A stretch of 42,546 nucleotides of DNA, taken from positions 1-42,546 of IMG/VR virus record IMGVR_UViG_3300025030_000028. One strand, given 5' to 3'. Below are positions 41,010 to 42,546 of the stretch, in pieces. The notes below the pieces were generated by a model. That model saw nothing but the letters and a program-made list of their open reading frames with translations, made no database searches and was not told the origin of the DNA. This DNA is from a virus. Made by a program: the position numbers and the translations under genes. Each line of letters opens with the position of its first letter. Positions within the stretch are counted from its first letter, which is position 1.

Positions 41010-41318
41010 TTAACCGACGAGCGATTGCAAGGCGCGTTGCCGCAATTCTTCCGGGGCTTTGAGGGCGTGCGAGTCACGCAACGCGAGGCCCTGAGCGATA
41101 ACGGGCAAACATTCAACACGCACCGCCTCGCGCATAATGTCGCGGCGAAGCGCGGGCATGGTGCCGAAATGATATGCGACGAGAGTAGGCGCGCACCCCG
41201 CACGCTCGGCAATTTGGTCGCGCGTCACGCGGGCATAGCTCGCCGTTTCGCAAAGGGTGAGTGCAGTGCTAAGGATTTGCGCCTTCCGCTCCCGGGCTTC
41301 GAGTTTGATTTGTTTCAT
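41010..41318 (-). CDS. TetR-like helix-turn-helix protein
   Basis: 102 residues from the ATG at 41318; a TTG two codons upstream overlapping the methyltransferase stop is possible. RKAQILSTALTLCETASYAR and TRDQIAERAGCAPTLVAYHF form a TetR N-terminal DNA-binding domain. The usual ligand-binding domain is missing: the protein ends about 45 residues later. Such short TetR-like proteins in phages may regulate the operon or act in replication. Sits between methyltransferase and primase genes. Confidence 0.8.
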   Translation of the reverse strand: MKQIKLEARERKAQILSTALTLCETASYARVTRDQIAERAGCAPTLVAYHFGTMPALRRDIMREAVRVECLPVIAQGLALRDSHALKAPEELRQRALQSLVG

Positions 41319-41320
41319 GG

Positions 41321-42082
41321 TCAATTGTCCGTTTCGTCAGTTTGAGAATATACCCTATCCCACGCGATAGCGAAATACTTCGGGTCGCGTTCAATACCGA
41401 TAAATCGGCGGCCCGTTTTACGGGCGGCGACCCCCGTAGTCCCGGCCCCCATCGTGTTATCGAGAACCACGTCGCCCTCGTTGGTGTAGGTACGGATCAG
41501 GTATTCCATTAGGGCGACGGGTTTTTGCGTAGGGTGTAGCGTTTTTCCCTCGCTCGGCACTTCCAAAATCTGCCGGGGGTAGTTTGTCCATTCTTGGAAA
41601 TAATCCGCCCCGCTCCGCAAAGCCCCTTTACCGTTACCCGTGGTTTCCCCTTGTACCGTATTGCCGCCCGCGCTTTTCCCTTTATTCACTACCCGCCCGA
41701 ACGGCTTTAGCCCTTGGGGGTTGTAGGTCGGGGGGCGGTCATAGAACACGGCGACTTCTTCGACGCACCGCAAGGGCTGTTTTTTCGCATTTGCAAAACC
41801 CGTCACCTTTGATTTGTTCCAATACCAACAATAAGAAAAACCCGCCATATTTGAGGCGATTAACGCACTTGTAAAAGGCTGGGCGCAGGTCAGGGCCGCC
41901 GCCGCGTTAGGCTTCATGACGCGCCGGTATTCCGCCCAAAGCGCGTCGAACGGGATAATCGAGTCCCACGGGCAAGCGGTCGTCCCGTATGGCAAATCGC
42001 AGAGTATCAGGTCGACGGATTGCGCGGGGATTTCGCGCATCAATTCGAGGCACTCGCCCATCATTAAATTTATTTTGTTCAT
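41321..42082 (-). CDS. DNA adenine-type methyltransferase (beta class)
   Basis: 253 residues from the ATG at 42082, overlapping the VRR-NUC stop. Catalytic DLPY at 29-32, then a variable target region (WNKSKVTGFANAKKQPLRCV; YNPQGLKPFGR), HPTQKP at 183-188 and the SAM-binding motif DNTMGAGTTGVAA at 208-220. Motif order (catalytic before SAM binding) is beta-class. DLPY is usual for N6-adenine or N4-cytosine enzymes. Likely protects phage DNA from host restriction. Target site cannot be read from sequence. Confidence 0.92.
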   Translation of the reverse strand: MNKINLMMGECLELMREIPAQSVDLILCDLPYGTTACPWDSIIPFDALWAEYRRVMKPNAAAALTCAQPFTSALIASNMAGFSYCWYWNKSKVTGFANAKKQPLRCVEEVAVFYDRPPTYNPQGLKPFGRVVNKGKSAGGNTVQGETTGNGKGALRSGADYFQEWTNYPRQILEVPSEGKTLHPTQKPVALMEYLIRTYTNEGDVVLDNTMGAGTTGVAARKTGRRFIGIERDPKYFAIAWDRVYSQTDETDN

Positions 42083-42546
42083 AGCGACCCCTGCCCGGTA
42101 GCGAAAGCCGCATCGCCGCCGCACGAGTTTATCAAGTTGCACCATGCCAATTGTGCAACCTCCCTACCCGACCCCGTATATTGCCAGTTTGGGGCCTTAA
42201 TTTCACGCGAAACAAATTGCCCGAACGTGTGGCCGACGTGGTGCGGCAGGATCACGAGCGGGCGAATACCGATCAAATCGCCCGATTTTATGACCTCGTT
42301 CATTTTCGGCGAGTCGTTGCCGAGGCCGTAGCGCACGGGGCGGCCGGTCTTGTCTTCCAAGACGCCGACGTTATTTCGAAACAGCTTCACGCCCTTTTCG
42401 CTGGCCTCAAGCCGCACCACGCTTTGCGCCCACGCTTCCGACTTGCCCGCCCCGGGGGCCTCGGCCGGTAGCGGCGGGGTATAGGTGCCGAGCGTAATTT
42501 GCAGGTCGCGGAAGATTTCCACGGTCAAGGGTTTGCCCGCGTTCCG
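42079..42546 (-). CDS. VRR-NUC nuclease (continues at 100-74 across the ends)
   Basis: 164 residues when joined to 74-100; this end encodes all but the first few. VRR_NUC hallmarks: FRNNVG near 65, SGDLIGI with D99, FVSREIKAP with the E124-x-K126 catalytic pair, then EVAQLAWCNLINSCGGDAAF. This PD-(D/E)XK nuclease family cuts branched or flap DNA and in phages accompanies SF2 helicases, as here (ATGA overlap with the helicase gene). It is coupled downstream to the methyltransferase by another ATGA. Confidence 0.9.
   Translation of the reverse strand, partial: RNAGKPLTVEIFRDLQITLGTYTPPLPAEAPGAGKSEAWAQSVVRLEASEKGVKLFRNNVGVLEDKTGRPVRYGLGNDSPKMNEVIKSGDLIGIRPLVILPHHVGHTFGQFVSREIKAPNWQYTGSGREVAQLAWCNLINSCGGDAAFATGQGSL
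42474..42546. repeat. 73-bp terminal direct repeat, right copy
   Basis: Identical to 1-73. See left copy. Confidence 0.95.

Noticed and set aside
1-42546. Lysogeny module, tRNA genes, CRISPR array or insertion sequence
   Set aside because: I looked for integrase, CI/Cro-like pairs, cloverleaf sequences, spaced repeats and transposase frames and found none; short or degenerate tRNAs cannot be excluded without a covariance search such as tRNAscan-SE.

Overview
The window is a complete or near-complete genome of a tailed phage with a contractile tail (myovirus type). Its first and last 73 bases are identical (1-73 and 42474-42546). A nuclease gene that is cut at both ends becomes one intact 164-codon frame when the ends are joined, so the molecule is circular or circularly permuted with about 42,473 unique bases. 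High GC, strong CGN/GCC codon bias, embedded Rz/Rz1 spanin genes (Gram-negative envelope) and a GH19 endolysin suggest a proteobacterial host. The flavour is betaproteobacterial (Burkholderiales-like), but that is an impression and not proven. I see no integrase, phage repressor pair, tRNA or CRISPR array, so a virulent lifestyle is the simplest reading.

Layout. (1) 1923-9023, rightward: DNA metabolism. It holds a Pro/Ala-rich early protein, a DUF2800 Cas4/RecB-like nuclease, an ssDNA-binding-like protein, a ribbon-helix-helix-like small protein, a family A DNA polymerase, then a string of small unknown genes. (2) 8992-34103, leftward: the late block. Read in transcription order from the right it runs small terminase, large terminase, HNH endonuclease, portal (DUF1073), MuF-like protein, Nudix/prohead protease/scaffold, cement protein, major capsid (DUF2184), neck and terminator proteins, sheath (DUF3383), tube (DUF3277), frameshifted chaperone, tape measure, baseplate (Dit-like, Pam3 gp18-like plug, hub, spike, gp25-like, J-like, DUF2612), fibre, fibre assembly protein, papain-like peptidase, membrane proteins, holin candidates, endolysin, Rz/Rz1. 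(3) 34146-34512: an AT-rich non-coding island, the likeliest origin or packaging/control region. (4) 34513-38592, rightward: early small genes, a DNA cytosine methyltransferase overlapped by a second gene in another frame, and a ParB-like protein. (5) 40996 down to 38636 and 1836 down to 97, joined through the ends: a leftward operon of SF2 helicase, VRR-NUC nuclease, adenine methyltransferase, TetR-like HTH protein and primase/helicase.

Control. Sigma70-like promoters recur in two sequence classes. Three copies of a ~48-58 bp element carry TTGACA-N17-CATAAT plus a conserved leader, upstream of genes at 7897, 35474 and 38146. Two copies share a different core, at 3920 and 36579. Some promoters lie so close to the start codon that leaderless mRNA is predicted. 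Hairpin terminators flank the capsid gene and close the early right-hand block.

Most interesting points: two gene products encoded in different frames of the same ~740 bp at the cytosine methyltransferase, with a strong Shine-Dalgarno for the second frame and a G6-tract frame break in the first; a Nudix hydrolase domain fused to a prohead protease that also carries an internal scaffold start; and a lambda-type GGGAAAG slippery site in the tail chaperone gene.
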